Below are positions 47,038 to 55,520 of a stretch of DNA of 64,000 bases, piece by piece. The DNA lies in contig NZ_FMWX01000004.1 in assembly GCF_900103265.1 (NCBI RefSeq), forward strand, positions 1 to 64,000, given 5' to 3'. Positions within the stretch are counted from its first letter, which is position 1, and each line of letters begins with the position of its first letter. Origin of the DNA: Sphingomonas sp. NFR15 (GTDB taxonomy: Bacteria; Pseudomonadota; Alphaproteobacteria; Sphingomonadales; Sphingomonadaceae). A program made the translations under genes and the position numbers. The notes under the pieces were generated by a model. It did no database searches. It worked only from the letters and a program-made list of their open reading frames with translations, and was not told the DNA's origin.

Positions 47038-47228
47038 CGCGTCGCTAGGCCTTTGACGAGACCGCTATCATAGTGCCGAGTTGCCTCGCCCGGCCCATTA
47101 AAAGATCATGTTGAGAAAGCGCTTGCGGACAAAATTTGATAGCGATACCATCATCATCAACAGGGCGACGCAAGTCCTGTGTCACGCGCGTAACGAAGCC
47201 AGAACAGGTGCCGCGTTCGGGGAGGAGT

Positions 47229-47366
47229 ATGAACACATTGCTTCGCCGTACCGACATCCGAACCTTGCATCCTCGCGCCCGCGTCGCCTCGATCCGTTTT
47301 GCCGTTTCTGTTCTTCCCCCACCTAAGGGGTGCCACGTTGGCACCCCAACCTTTTGGGGCGGATGA
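47229..47366 (+). CDS. possible 45-aa leader peptide or remnant ORF
   Basis: The ATG at 47229 directly follows GGGGAGGAGT, one of the best ribosome-binding sites in the window. The 45-residue frame starts MNTLLRRTDIRTLHPRARV and ends at TGA 47364-47366, with a 9-bp hairpin inside its last third. It ends 70 nt before the esterase ATG. It could be an upstream leader peptide or the decayed start of a lost gene. The peptide itself has no recognisable motif. Confidence 0.3.
   Translation: MNTLLRRTDIRTLHPRARVASIRFAVSVLPPPKGCHVGTPTFWGG
47327..47347 (+). other. 9-bp perfect hairpin in esterase leader
   Basis: GGGGTGCCA / TGGCACCCC with a 3-nt loop (CGT) is a very stable stem ahead of the esterase gene. 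It is followed by AACCTTTTGG, not a clean T tract, so it is not a confident terminator. It could be an attenuator or structured leader element. Confidence 0.45.
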
Positions 47367-47436
47367 GCGGCCACCAGTTCCAAACGACAACGACAAGCCG
47401 CCATCCACCGAGCGGCCGACATGGGGAGAGGGATGC

Positions 47437-49089
47437 ATGATCCGGACAGACATGCTGTTGGGCCGCCGCGAGGCGCTGTTGGGCTCGGCGCTAGCGGGCG
47501 CCGGACTGGCAGCAGCGCCGATCGCGGTATCGGCGGGGCGCGCCGCGCCACCGGCGGCGGGAAGCTGTTCCACGCCGCACAGTGCGATCGCCAAGACGCA
47601 ATATGGCCCGGTGCGCGGCTATGTCTCGGGGGGCGTCTTCACCTTCAAGGGCATACCGTACGGCGATGACACCTCGGGCGAGAACCGCTGGCTGCCGGCC
47701 AAACCACCCAAGCGCTGGACCGAGGACTATCCCGCGCTCGCGTATGGCGCGAACTGCCCGCAGACGCTGCACAGCTTCCGCGCGGTCGAGCACACGTTCC
47801 TGCAACAATGGGACGACGGCTTCCTCGGCGAGGACATGCTCAAGCTCAACATCTGGACGCCGTCGCTGAGCGGAAACCGCCCGGTAATGGTGTATTTCCA
47901 CGGCGGCGGATACAGTTTCGGCTCGTCCTACGAACTCGCCTCGCACGACGGCGCGCAGATGGCGCGGCACCATGATGTGGTGCAGGTGTCGATCAACCAT
48001 CGGCTCAACGTGCTTGGTTTCCTCGATCTCACCGACGTCGGCGGCAGCGCCTATGAGAAGTCGGTCAACGTCAGCATGACCGACTGCGTCGCCGCTTTGC
48101 GTTGGGTTCAGGAGAATATCGCCGCGTTCGGCGGCGATCCCGATAAGGTGATGATCTACGGCCAATCGGGCGGCGGGTCCAAGGTCACCACGTTGCTCGG
48201 CATGCGCAGCGGCAAGGGCCTGATCCACCGGGCGGCGGTCCAGTCGGGGGGCGGCGGCGCGATCCCCGCGGCGGAGCAATCGCGCGAATTCTCACGGCGG
48301 CTGATCCGCGAACTGGGCGCTAGGGATATGGGCGCGTTGCAGAAGGCGGACTGGAAGACGCTCTACGATACGGGCAACAAGGTCGCCACCGACATCAACG
48401 GCCCGATGCGCGGCCCACCCGGTCCCTCGGCGACGCCTAGGGTCGGTTGGGGGCCTACGCTCGACGGCAAGGTCATCGACGTGCGCTCCTTCTCCGAGGT
48501 CGCGCCGGAGGTTTCGCGCGACATCCCGGTCATCATCGGCAACGTCAGCGAGGAAGGGATGCGCTTCGGGTCGAACCCGAGCGAAGCCGAGTGGCGCGCT
48601 GACCTGACCAAGCAGATGGGCGCGGCCAAAGCCGATGCGCTGATCGCGGCTATGAAACAGGCGCATCCCGAAAAGGCCATTCGCACCTTGTCCTACGGCG
48701 TGCAGGGGCTGTCGGCCCGCAACCGGGTGCAGAGCATGGTCGCGCTCAAATATGCGCAGCGCGCCGCGCCGGTGTATCAATATCTGTTCCAGTGGCAGTC
48801 GCCGCAGCTCGATGGGGTTGCAGGCGCGTGGCACACCGCCGAGCTCGCGTTCTGCTTCGACAATACGGCGCGCTGCGATCAGGGCACCGGCAACACGCCC
48901 GACGCGCAGCGGCTGGCGCGGACGATGGCGACCGCCTGGGCGAACTTCGCGCGGACCGGCAACCCCAGCCAGCCCGGCCTCCCCTGGACGCCAACGGACC
49001 CGACGCGCTGCCAGACGATGGTGTTCGATAGCCAGTGCCGGATGGTCGATGACCCCGAAGGCACGCCGCGCCGTGTCCTGCTGGACTGA
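47437..49089 (+). CDS. type-B carboxylesterase, exported
   Basis: This 550-aa alpha/beta hydrolase is of the cholinesterase/para-nitrobenzyl esterase class. The oxyanion motif YFHGGGYSFG has HGGG at 155-158 and the nucleophile elbow GQSGGG places Ser244. A Tat-like N-terminus (GRREALLGSALAG) suggests folded export. ATG 47437 follows GGGGAG. It begins the operon-like run of secreted hydrolases at 47-53 kb and probably removes acyl, aryl or feruloyl esters from hemicellulose. Substrate class is inferred from context. Confidence 0.9.
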   Translation: MIRTDMLLGRREALLGSALAGAGLAAAPIAVSAGRAAPPAAGSCSTPHSAIAKTQYGPVRGYVSGGVFTFKGIPYGDDTSGENRWLPAKPPKRWTEDYPALAYGANCPQTLHSFRAVEHTFLQQWDDGFLGEDMLKLNIWTPSLSGNRPVMVYFHGGGYSFGSSYELASHDGAQMARHHDVVQVSINHRLNVLGFLDLTDVGGSAYEKSVNVSMTDCVAALRWVQENIAAFGGDPDKVMIYGQSGGGSKVTTLLGMRSGKGLIHRAAVQSGGGGAIPAAEQSREFSRRLIRELGARDMGALQKADWKTLYDTGNKVATDINGPMRGPPGPSATPRVGWGPTLDGKVIDVRSFSEVAPEVSRDIPVIIGNVSEEGMRFGSNPSEAEWRADLTKQMGAAKADALIAAMKQAHPEKAIRTLSYGVQGLSARNRVQSMVALKYAQRAAPVYQYLFQWQSPQLDGVAGAWHTAELAFCFDNTARCDQGTGNTPDAQRLARTMATAWANFARTGNPSQPGLPWTPTDPTRCQTMVFDSQCRMVDDPEGTPRRVLLD

Positions 49090-49110
49090 GACAGAAGAAG
49101 GGGACGAAGG

Positions 49111-50031
49111 ATGAGAGCATTTCGCAGTGGCGTGCTGGCGGCCGGGCTGTTTGCCGTTACGGTGCCGGCGGTCGCGCAAGACGCGCGGATGACGCCGATG
49201 GCCGCGCCCGCCGAGCCGGGCGCGATCGTGCTTAACACCGGCGGCGTCACCGGTTCGACCGCGCCGGAGGCATGGTTCAGCCAATATGGCGTGGCGATGA
49301 CGCGCAACGTCAGCACCGCCACCCTCACTCCGTTCCTGCCAGATCCGGCCAAGGCGACGGGCGCGGCGGTGATCGTCGCGCCGGGCGGCGGTTTCCTGAT
49401 GCTGTCGATGGAGAACGAAGGCTGGCGCGTCGCCAAGGCGTTCGCCGCGCGCGGCATCGCCGCGTTCGTGCTCAAATACCGGCTCAAGCCGACCCCGGCG
49501 GGGATGCCGCAGTTCGAACAGGCGGTGGGGGCGATGTTCGCGAGCGCGGGCCGGTCGGACTCGCGGCTCAAGCCCGAGGATGCCATCGCCGGTCTCACTG
49601 ACCAGATCGCCGATGCGCGCGCTGCCTTCGCGCTGGTGCGGAGCCGCGCCGCCGCGTGGCGAGTCGATCCGACCCGGATAGGCATGATCGGTTTTTCGGC
49701 GGGCGCGATGACGACGATGGCGGTGGCACTTGCCGCGCCCGACACCAAGCCGGCTTTTATCGCGCCAATCTATGGGTCGATGGAAGCCGTGCCGGTGCCC
49801 GCCGATGCGCCGCCGATGTTCGCCGCGCTGGCCAGCGACGATCCGCTGTTCGCGCACAAGGGCTTCGGCTTGATCGACGCATGGCAGAAGGCCAACCGCC
49901 CGGTCGAGTTCCATCTCTACGAACATGGCGGCCACGGCTTCGGGCTCGGCAAGAGCGGCACCACCAGCACCGGATGGTTCGAAGCGATGATGCAGTGGCT
50001 CGACAGCAACGGACTGCTCGCGCGGCGGTGA
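49111..50031 (+). CDS. exported alpha/beta hydrolase, probable acetyl (xylan) esterase
   Basis: This 306-aa esterase has a signal peptide (1-22, VPAVAQ). The oxyanion stretch VAPGGGF (89-95), nucleophile Ser196 in IGFSAGAM, an Asp at 243-244 (ASDDPLF) and His275 in HGGHGFG form the catalytic set. It lies 21 nt after the carboxylesterase gene with good coupling spacing. Similar enzymes beside GH43 genes remove acetyl groups from xylan; that substrate is inferred. Confidence 0.9.
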   Translation: MRAFRSGVLAAGLFAVTVPAVAQDARMTPMAAPAEPGAIVLNTGGVTGSTAPEAWFSQYGVAMTRNVSTATLTPFLPDPAKATGAAVIVAPGGGFLMLSMENEGWRVAKAFAARGIAAFVLKYRLKPTPAGMPQFEQAVGAMFASAGRSDSRLKPEDAIAGLTDQIADARAAFALVRSRAAAWRVDPTRIGMIGFSAGAMTTMAVALAAPDTKPAFIAPIYGSMEAVPVPADAPPMFAALASDDPLFAHKGFGLIDAWQKANRPVEFHLYEHGGHGFGLGKSGTTSTGWFEAMMQWLDSNGLLARR

Positions 50032-50051
50032 ACACCGGAAGGATGCGGAAG

Positions 50052-50738
50052 ATGACCAAAGCAGTGCCGATCGTGGTGGCGTTGGCGTGGCTGGGTTTGG
50101 CGAGTGCGGCCGACGCCGACTCCCCCACCCCGCCCAGCCTCGCACCGTATTTCCAACCGGCGGCCGGCGCAGCGAAGGCGCCCGACGCGGACGGATTCCT
50201 CCAGCGCTGGTTGCTGCTGGAACCGATCGTCAAGCCCCACCGCAGCAATTCGGGCTTCACCAACAGCTACGTCCGCACCGCGCTGACCACACAATATTTC
50301 CCCGGCCAGTTCACCGCGCTGCCGAAAGACGGCGAAACGGTGACGGCGGGGGCGCCGCTCCGCTGGCATGCGTTCGATGCGGTGCCGTTCGACGTGAAGC
50401 TGTTCACCTTCGCCGCCGCGCTCGGCAAGCCGACCTATGGCGTGATCTTCCAGGCGGTGACGGTGGTACACAGCCCGCGTGAGATCAAGAACGTGCGGCT
50501 CGCGGTCGGGTCGAACGCGGCCTCGATGTGGTGGCTCAACGGCAAGGAAGCGGTGACGCTGTACGGCGACCGCCGGATGGTGATGGACGACATGCTCTCG
50601 CCGCGGCTGACGCTGACCAAGGGGCGGAACGTGCTGCGCGGCGCGGTCATCAACGGGCCCGGACTCAGCGACTTCTGCGTGCGCTTCGTCGATGAAGCGG
50701 GCAAGCCGATCCGCGACATCAGCGTGGACGTGAAATGA
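50052..50738 (+). CDS. small exported protein of unknown function, possibly carbohydrate-binding
   Basis: This 228-aa protein has a signal peptide (MTKAVPIVVALAWLGLASA, cleavage near ADADS) and one predicted beta-sandwich-like domain: WLLLEPIVKPHRSNSG, then VNDKEL-type strands (FDVKLFTFAAAL, VRLAVGSNAASMWWLNGKEA, LRGAVINGPGLSDFCVRF). The late part resembles the galactose-binding/PA14 folds that glycosyl-hydrolase operons often carry. It overlaps the next gene by 4 nt (ATGA) at 50735. The ATG at 50043 is also possible. No catalytic motif is seen. Confidence 0.65.
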   Translation: MTKAVPIVVALAWLGLASAADADSPTPPSLAPYFQPAAGAAKAPDADGFLQRWLLLEPIVKPHRSNSGFTNSYVRTALTTQYFPGQFTALPKDGETVTAGAPLRWHAFDAVPFDVKLFTFAAALGKPTYGVIFQAVTVVHSPREIKNVRLAVGSNAASMWWLNGKEAVTLYGDRRMVMDDMLSPRLTLTKGRNVLRGAVINGPGLSDFCVRFVDEAGKPIRDISVDVK

Positions 50739-50752
50739 TGGGAGAAGCGACC

Positions 50753-52201
50753 ATGCGGCATTTCGCCACCGCCGCGGCCGGCCTCGTCGCCGCGCTGACG
50801 CTGCCCGCCACCGCAAGCGCGCAACTCGCGGGCGAGCCGTTCATCCACGATCCCTCGACCATCACCGAATCCGACGGCAAATATTACACGTTCGGCACGC
50901 GCGGCGGCGGGCTCGTCTCCGAGGATGGCTGGATCTGGCACAGCGGCGGCGAGCGCCCCGGCGGCGGGCTCGCCCCCGATGTCATCAAGATCGGCGACCG
51001 CTTTTATGTCGCCTATGCGGTCGGTGGCGGCGGGATGAACGGCGGCCACGCCAGCAATATCAAGATGATGTGGACCAAGTCGCTCGATCCGAAATCGCCC
51101 GATTTCGGCTTTCACGACGTCGGCGTCGTTGCCTCCACCGACGGCGTGGAAAACGCCGACGCGATCGACCCCGCGTTTCTTTACGTCGATGGTCGGCTCT
51201 GGTTGAGCTATGGCACCTATTACGGTTTCATCCGCCTCGTCGAACTCGACCCCAAAACCGGCGCGCGGCTGGCCGGCAACCAGCCCGTCGATATCGCGAT
51301 CGACATGGAAGCGACCGCGCTGATGTACCGCGACGGCTGGTATTACCTGCTCGGCACGCACGGCACCTGCTGCGACGGGCCGAATTCCTCGTACAATATC
51401 CGCGTCGGCCGCGCGAAGAGCGTGACGGGGCCGTATCTCGACAATATGGGCGTGCCGCTGCTCAAGGGCGGCGGCAAGCTGGTGGTGGACGGACGCGGCC
51501 GGACCTTCGGGCCGGGCCATTTCGGGCTGATCGACCTCGGCGGCGGCGTGCAGAAATTCTCGATGCACTATGAGGCGGATATGGACCGCAGCGGGCGCAG
51601 CGTGCTGGCGATCCAGCCGCTGCTCTGGCGTGACGGCTGGCCGGTCGCGGGCGAAAACCTCAAGCCGGGCACGTACGAGATCGCATCCGAGCGCAGCGGC
51701 AACGCGCTGCAAGTGAACGTGGACTTCGTGCGCATCGCGTTCGATCCGCGCAAATCATTCTTCGCGAAGCCCGACACGCCGATCGTCTCGCTGCCCGACC
51801 AAACGCTCGCCGAGGATCAGGCGACATGGCCCAAGGACAAGATCGCGGTCGATCTCGGCGAATATATGATCCGCCCGCATCAGCAGTGGACGATCACCCC
51901 GGCCCCGAATGCGGGCGGCTATTTCGGATCGCCCTATTACAAGATCGTCATCGCCGGCACCGAACGCGCGCTCGCGGCAACGCCCAACGACGAGGTGGTG
52001 ACCACCCCGACCTTCACCGGCGCAGCCGAACAATTGTGGCGGATCGACCAACTCACCGACGGATCGTACCGGATCACCCCGAAGATCAAATCCGCGAGCC
52101 GTCCGGATGTCGCGCTGGTCGCGATCGGGGCAAGCACGCCGACGCTCACGACCTTCGACCCGGCGAGCGACAAAGGCCGCTGGACCTTCAAGGCGCCATG
52201 A
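50753..52201 (+). CDS. exported GH43 arabinan endo-1,5-alpha-L-arabinosidase-like enzyme
   Basis: This 482-aa secreted enzyme has a signal peptide (1-24, TASAQ). The GH43 triad is Asp33 (IHDPST), Asp139 (DAIDPAFLY) and Glu186 (DMEATAL), with the FGTRGGG and PYLDNMGVPL strands of the arabinanase group. The C-terminal ~120 residues (QQWTITPAPNAGG, EQLWRIDQLTDGSYRI) look like a ricin-type beta-trefoil, a common glycan-binding add-on. ATG 50753 has GGGAG 8 nt upstream. It probably acts outside the cell to release arabino-oligosaccharides for the TonB receptor. Confidence 0.93.
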   Translation: MRHFATAAAGLVAALTLPATASAQLAGEPFIHDPSTITESDGKYYTFGTRGGGLVSEDGWIWHSGGERPGGGLAPDVIKIGDRFYVAYAVGGGGMNGGHASNIKMMWTKSLDPKSPDFGFHDVGVVASTDGVENADAIDPAFLYVDGRLWLSYGTYYGFIRLVELDPKTGARLAGNQPVDIAIDMEATALMYRDGWYYLLGTHGTCCDGPNSSYNIRVGRAKSVTGPYLDNMGVPLLKGGGKLVVDGRGRTFGPGHFGLIDLGGGVQKFSMHYEADMDRSGRSVLAIQPLLWRDGWPVAGENLKPGTYEIASERSGNALQVNVDFVRIAFDPRKSFFAKPDTPIVSLPDQTLAEDQATWPKDKIAVDLGEYMIRPHQQWTITPAPNAGGYFGSPYYKIVIAGTERALAATPNDEVVTTPTFTGAAEQLWRIDQLTDGSYRITPKIKSASRPDVALVAIGASTPTLTTFDPASDKGRWTFKAP

Positions 52202-52241
52202 TCCCCACCCTGCCCTTCCATCGCCGTTAGGAACCAATCCG

Positions 52242-53318
52242 ATGCACACGTCGACCCGTTTCCGGCCCAAAGCCTGGCATTTCGCACTGGCGCTCGCCAC
52301 CTGTGCGCCTTCGATCGCTTCCGCGCAGGTCACGACCAATCCGCCCCCTGCCGTGCCGAACGCACCCCCGGTCACGATCGAACACATCAAAGTTCATGCC
52401 CCGACGATCGAAGGCAATCTGGAGGGGGAATCGGCGGATCGCGACGTGCTCGTGGTGCTGCCGCCAAGCTATGCCAAGGCGCCCAAGCGCCGCTATCCGG
52501 TGGTCTACGCGCTGCACGGCTATTCGATCGGCGCCGAGCAGTGGAGCAAGGAAATCCACCTCGTCGATGCGAGCGCCGGCGCGTTCGCCAAGGGTGCCAA
52601 GGAGATGATCCTCGTCCTGCCCGATTCGAAGACCGTGCATAACGGCTCGATGTATTCGCGGTCGGTCACCACCGGCGACTTCGAGACGTTCATATCGCGC
52701 GACCTGATCACCTATATCGACGGGCATTACCGGACGATCGCCGACCGGCAGAGCCGTGGTCTCGCCGGGCATTCGATGGGCGGCTATGGCACCGCGCGGA
52801 TCGGCATGAAGCATCCCGATATGTTCGGCGCGATCTACATGATGAGCCCATGCTGCCTCTCGGCCCGCGCCGCCGGGCCGGCCGACCCGCAGGCGGCCGC
52901 CACGCTCGAAGCGCTCAAGTCGCCAGCGGAATCGGCCAACCTGCCGTTCATGCTGCGCGCCCAGCTTGCCGCCGCCGCGGCATGGTCGCCCAACCCCAAA
53001 GCGCCACCGCTCTATCTCGATCTGCCCACCAAGAACGGCGTCGCGCAGCCTGACGTACTGGCGAAATGGGCCGCGAACGCGCCGCTTGCGTTCGTCGATC
53101 AATATATCGGCAATTTGAAGCGGTACAGCGCGATCGCGATCGATGTGGGCGATCAGGACGGACTCAAGGTCGATGCCGCCAAACTCCACCAGATCCTCGA
53201 CGATTACGGCGTGGCGAACAGCTTCACGATCTATTCGGGCACGCATACCAGCAACGTCGCCACGCGCGTGCAGGAGTTCGTGCTCCCGTTCTTCAGCCAG
53301 CATCTCAAGAGCAAGTGA
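52242..53318 (+). CDS. exported feruloyl/acetyl xylan esterase (CE1-like)
   Basis: This 358-aa alpha/beta hydrolase is of the esterase D/CE1 type. The signal peptide ends at SIASAQ. The family entry stretch YALHGYSIGAEQW is followed by nucleophile Ser178 in LAGHSMGGYG, an Asp in DVGDQDGLKVD and His in SGTHTSNV near the C-terminus. Enzymes of this fold cleave ferulic or acetic acid esters from xylan. It is the last gene of the secreted-hydrolase run; a GC-rich palindrome (GACCGCGCGCGGTC) overlaps its end. Confidence 0.9.
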   Translation: MHTSTRFRPKAWHFALALATCAPSIASAQVTTNPPPAVPNAPPVTIEHIKVHAPTIEGNLEGESADRDVLVVLPPSYAKAPKRRYPVVYALHGYSIGAEQWSKEIHLVDASAGAFAKGAKEMILVLPDSKTVHNGSMYSRSVTTGDFETFISRDLITYIDGHYRTIADRQSRGLAGHSMGGYGTARIGMKHPDMFGAIYMMSPCCLSARAAGPADPQAAATLEALKSPAESANLPFMLRAQLAAAAAWSPNPKAPPLYLDLPTKNGVAQPDVLAKWAANAPLAFVDQYIGNLKRYSAIAIDVGDQDGLKVDAAKLHQILDDYGVANSFTIYSGTHTSNVATRVQEFVLPFFSQHLKSK

Positions 53319-53426
53319 CCGCGCGCGGTCGGCGCGGTATCACGCCCGAATGGTAGGAACGAACCACGCGAGACGAGTGTGGGCAGGCCGCGCGCGCGCG
53401 CGCCGCGCGGCTGTCCGGGCGAGGCG

Positions 53427-55520
53427 ATGACGCAAGCACGACACCTGCTCACGGCGGCGATGCGGCATCACCAAACTGGCCAGTTGGTGCAGGCCGAGCA
53501 AGGCTATCGCGCGGCGCTCGCGCTTGAGCCGCGCAACGCCGACGCGCTGCATCTGCTCGGCGTCGTCGCGTACCAGCGCGGTCATGATGACGCCGCGCGT
53601 GATCTGATCGGGCGTGCGATCGGTCAGAACGCGGGTGTCGCCGCGTTTCACAACAACCACGGCAACGTGCTTGGCCGGCTCGGCAGGCATGCAGATGCGA
53701 TCGCGGCCTATCGCGAAGCGGTCCGGCTCCAACCCAATCACGTCGAGGCGCACGCGAGCCTGGCCGCGCTGCTGTCGCAGCAGGGAGAGGCGCACGCGGC
53801 GCTCACCGCGATCGACCGCGCGCTCGCGCTGCGGCCGGCCGACGCCGGCAAGCACGTCAATCGGGGCAACATCCTGCGCGCCCTCGACCAGGGCGAAGCT
53901 GCGATTGCCGCATATCAGCGGGCGATCGAACTCGACCCAACGCTGGCGGCCGCGCACAACAACCTCGGACTGGCGCTGGTGGCGCGCGAGGAGGTCGAGG
54001 CCGCGCTGGGACACTACCGGCGCGCCGTCGCGCTCAAGCCCGATTATACCGACGCCTATGCCAACCTCGGCAACGCGCTTCAGGATACCGGGCGATCCGA
54101 GGCCGCGGCGGAGGCATACCGGCAGGCGCTGGCGCTCCAGCCGGATCACGGCGACGCGCGGCTGGCGCTGGCGATGAGCGCGATCCCGATCATCCCGGCC
54201 ACCGTGGCGGCGGCGGCGGAAACACCCGGCGCGTTCGCGGCGGCGCTCGACGCGCTGGCGACCTGGGCCGCACCCCATCCCGAACGCTTGCGCGACGCGG
54301 CCGGGCGTAGCCAGCCGTTCTACCTCGCCTATCGTCCGGCGGATCTGACCGACACGCTGCGCCGCTACGGCGATCTCGTCGCCGCACCGCAGACCTTGCG
54401 TGATCGACCGATGCCGCCCGAGCGGCTCCGCCTGCTGATCGTCAGCGCGCATGTGCGCGACCATCCGGTCTGGCGCGTCATCCTGCAAGGTTTGCTGATC
54501 CATCTCGACCGGGCGCGCTTCGATGTCGCGGTGTTCCACACCGGCGCCCGCACCGACGAACACACCGCGTGGGCGGCGGCCAACGTCGATACCTTCGTCG
54601 GCGGGGAGCGGAGCGTCGCGGCGTGGCGCGCGCGCATCGCGGCGCATCGCCCGGACATCATCCTGTACCCGGAAGTCGGCATGGACCCGGTAACCGGGGC
54701 GCTGGCGAGCCAGCGTCTGGCCGACGTGCAGGCCGCCGCCTGGGGGCATCCGATCACCACCGGGCTGCCGACGATCGACCTGTTCTTCAGCGGTGCGGCG
54801 CTGGAGGGGCCGGACGCTGATCGCCACTATCGCGAGCGGCTGGTGCGCTTGCCACGCACCGGGGTGAGCATCGCGTGGCGCGCCGACCAGAGCGCGCCTT
54901 GGCCGGGGCCTGAGCGCACGCCCGGCGTGGTCCGGTTCGCCGTGTGCCAGCAGCCGATCAAATTCGATCCCGCCGACGATTCGCTGCTGACCCGTATCGC
55001 CGCGGGCAGCGGGGCGTGCGAATTCTGGCTGGTCATGCCAAACCGGCAACGCTGGGCCGGCGAACACCTCGTCGCGCGTCTGCGAGGGGCGTTCGCGCGC
55101 GCCGGCCTCGATCCCGATCGCTACATCAAGGTCGCGCCCTGGATGACCGCGCGCGCGTTCAACGGCTATCTGGACGCGATGGACGTGTATCTGGATTGCC
55201 CGGCCTTTTCGGGCTTCACGACGGCGCTGCAGGCGGTGCAGCGCGGGCTACCGGTCGTGACGCTCGAAGGCCGGTTCCTGCGGCAGCGGATGGCGGCGGG
55301 TCTGCTGCGCGATATCGGCGCCGAAGATGGCATCACCGACACGCCTGATGCCTATGTCGACCGTGCGATCGGCTGGGCGGCGGCGGTGCGCGACAAGGCG
55401 GCGTGGGCGCGTCAGCGCGCGTCGCTGCGCCGCGCCGCCGACCGTGCGCTCGGCGACCCCGCCCCGATGCTTCGCCTCCAGGACGAACTGGTCGCCTTTG
55501 CCACCAAGCGCAGCGCCTAG
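53427..55520 (+). CDS. TPR-glycosyltransferase (SPINDLY/OGT-like, GT41)
   Basis: This 697-aa soluble protein has five or six TPRs (~10-250; e.g. AIAAYQRAIELDPTLAAAHN) followed by a GT41-type catalytic half. Features include LLIVSAHVRDHPVWRVILQG, AHRPDIILYPEVGMDP, QAAAWGHPITTGLPTIDLFF and a C-terminal AFSGFTTALQAVQRGLPVV segment that binds UDP-sugar. It could O-glycosylate a protein, often flagellin or a surface protein in bacteria. ATG 53427 is weakly supported by GAGG; ATG 53379 is an alternative. Its placement between polysaccharide genes has no clear meaning. Confidence 0.85.
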   Translation: MTQARHLLTAAMRHHQTGQLVQAEQGYRAALALEPRNADALHLLGVVAYQRGHDDAARDLIGRAIGQNAGVAAFHNNHGNVLGRLGRHADAIAAYREAVRLQPNHVEAHASLAALLSQQGEAHAALTAIDRALALRPADAGKHVNRGNILRALDQGEAAIAAYQRAIELDPTLAAAHNNLGLALVAREEVEAALGHYRRAVALKPDYTDAYANLGNALQDTGRSEAAAEAYRQALALQPDHGDARLALAMSAIPIIPATVAAAAETPGAFAAALDALATWAAPHPERLRDAAGRSQPFYLAYRPADLTDTLRRYGDLVAAPQTLRDRPMPPERLRLLIVSAHVRDHPVWRVILQGLLIHLDRARFDVAVFHTGARTDEHTAWAAANVDTFVGGERSVAAWRARIAAHRPDIILYPEVGMDPVTGALASQRLADVQAAAWGHPITTGLPTIDLFFSGAALEGPDADRHYRERLVRLPRTGVSIAWRADQSAPWPGPERTPGVVRFAVCQQPIKFDPADDSLLTRIAAGSGACEFWLVMPNRQRWAGEHLVARLRGAFARAGLDPDRYIKVAPWMTARAFNGYLDAMDVYLDCPAFSGFTTALQAVQRGLPVVTLEGRFLRQRMAAGLLRDIGAEDGITDTPDAYVDRAIGWAAAVRDKAAWARQRASLRRAADRALGDPAPMLRLQDELVAFATKRSA

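Larger units (their letters stand above)
47038..47436. other. intergenic region between GntP and carboxylesterase genes
   Basis: This 399-bp gap holds a palindromic AAAGCGCTTG core around 47116-47125 reminiscent of LacI operators, a 45-codon ORF at 47229-47366 with a strong ribosome-binding site, and the 9-bp hairpin at 47327-47347. Longer ORFs over it are overlaps into the esterase gene in other frames. A promoter for the esterase group is expected here but was not located with confidence. Confidence 0.5.
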
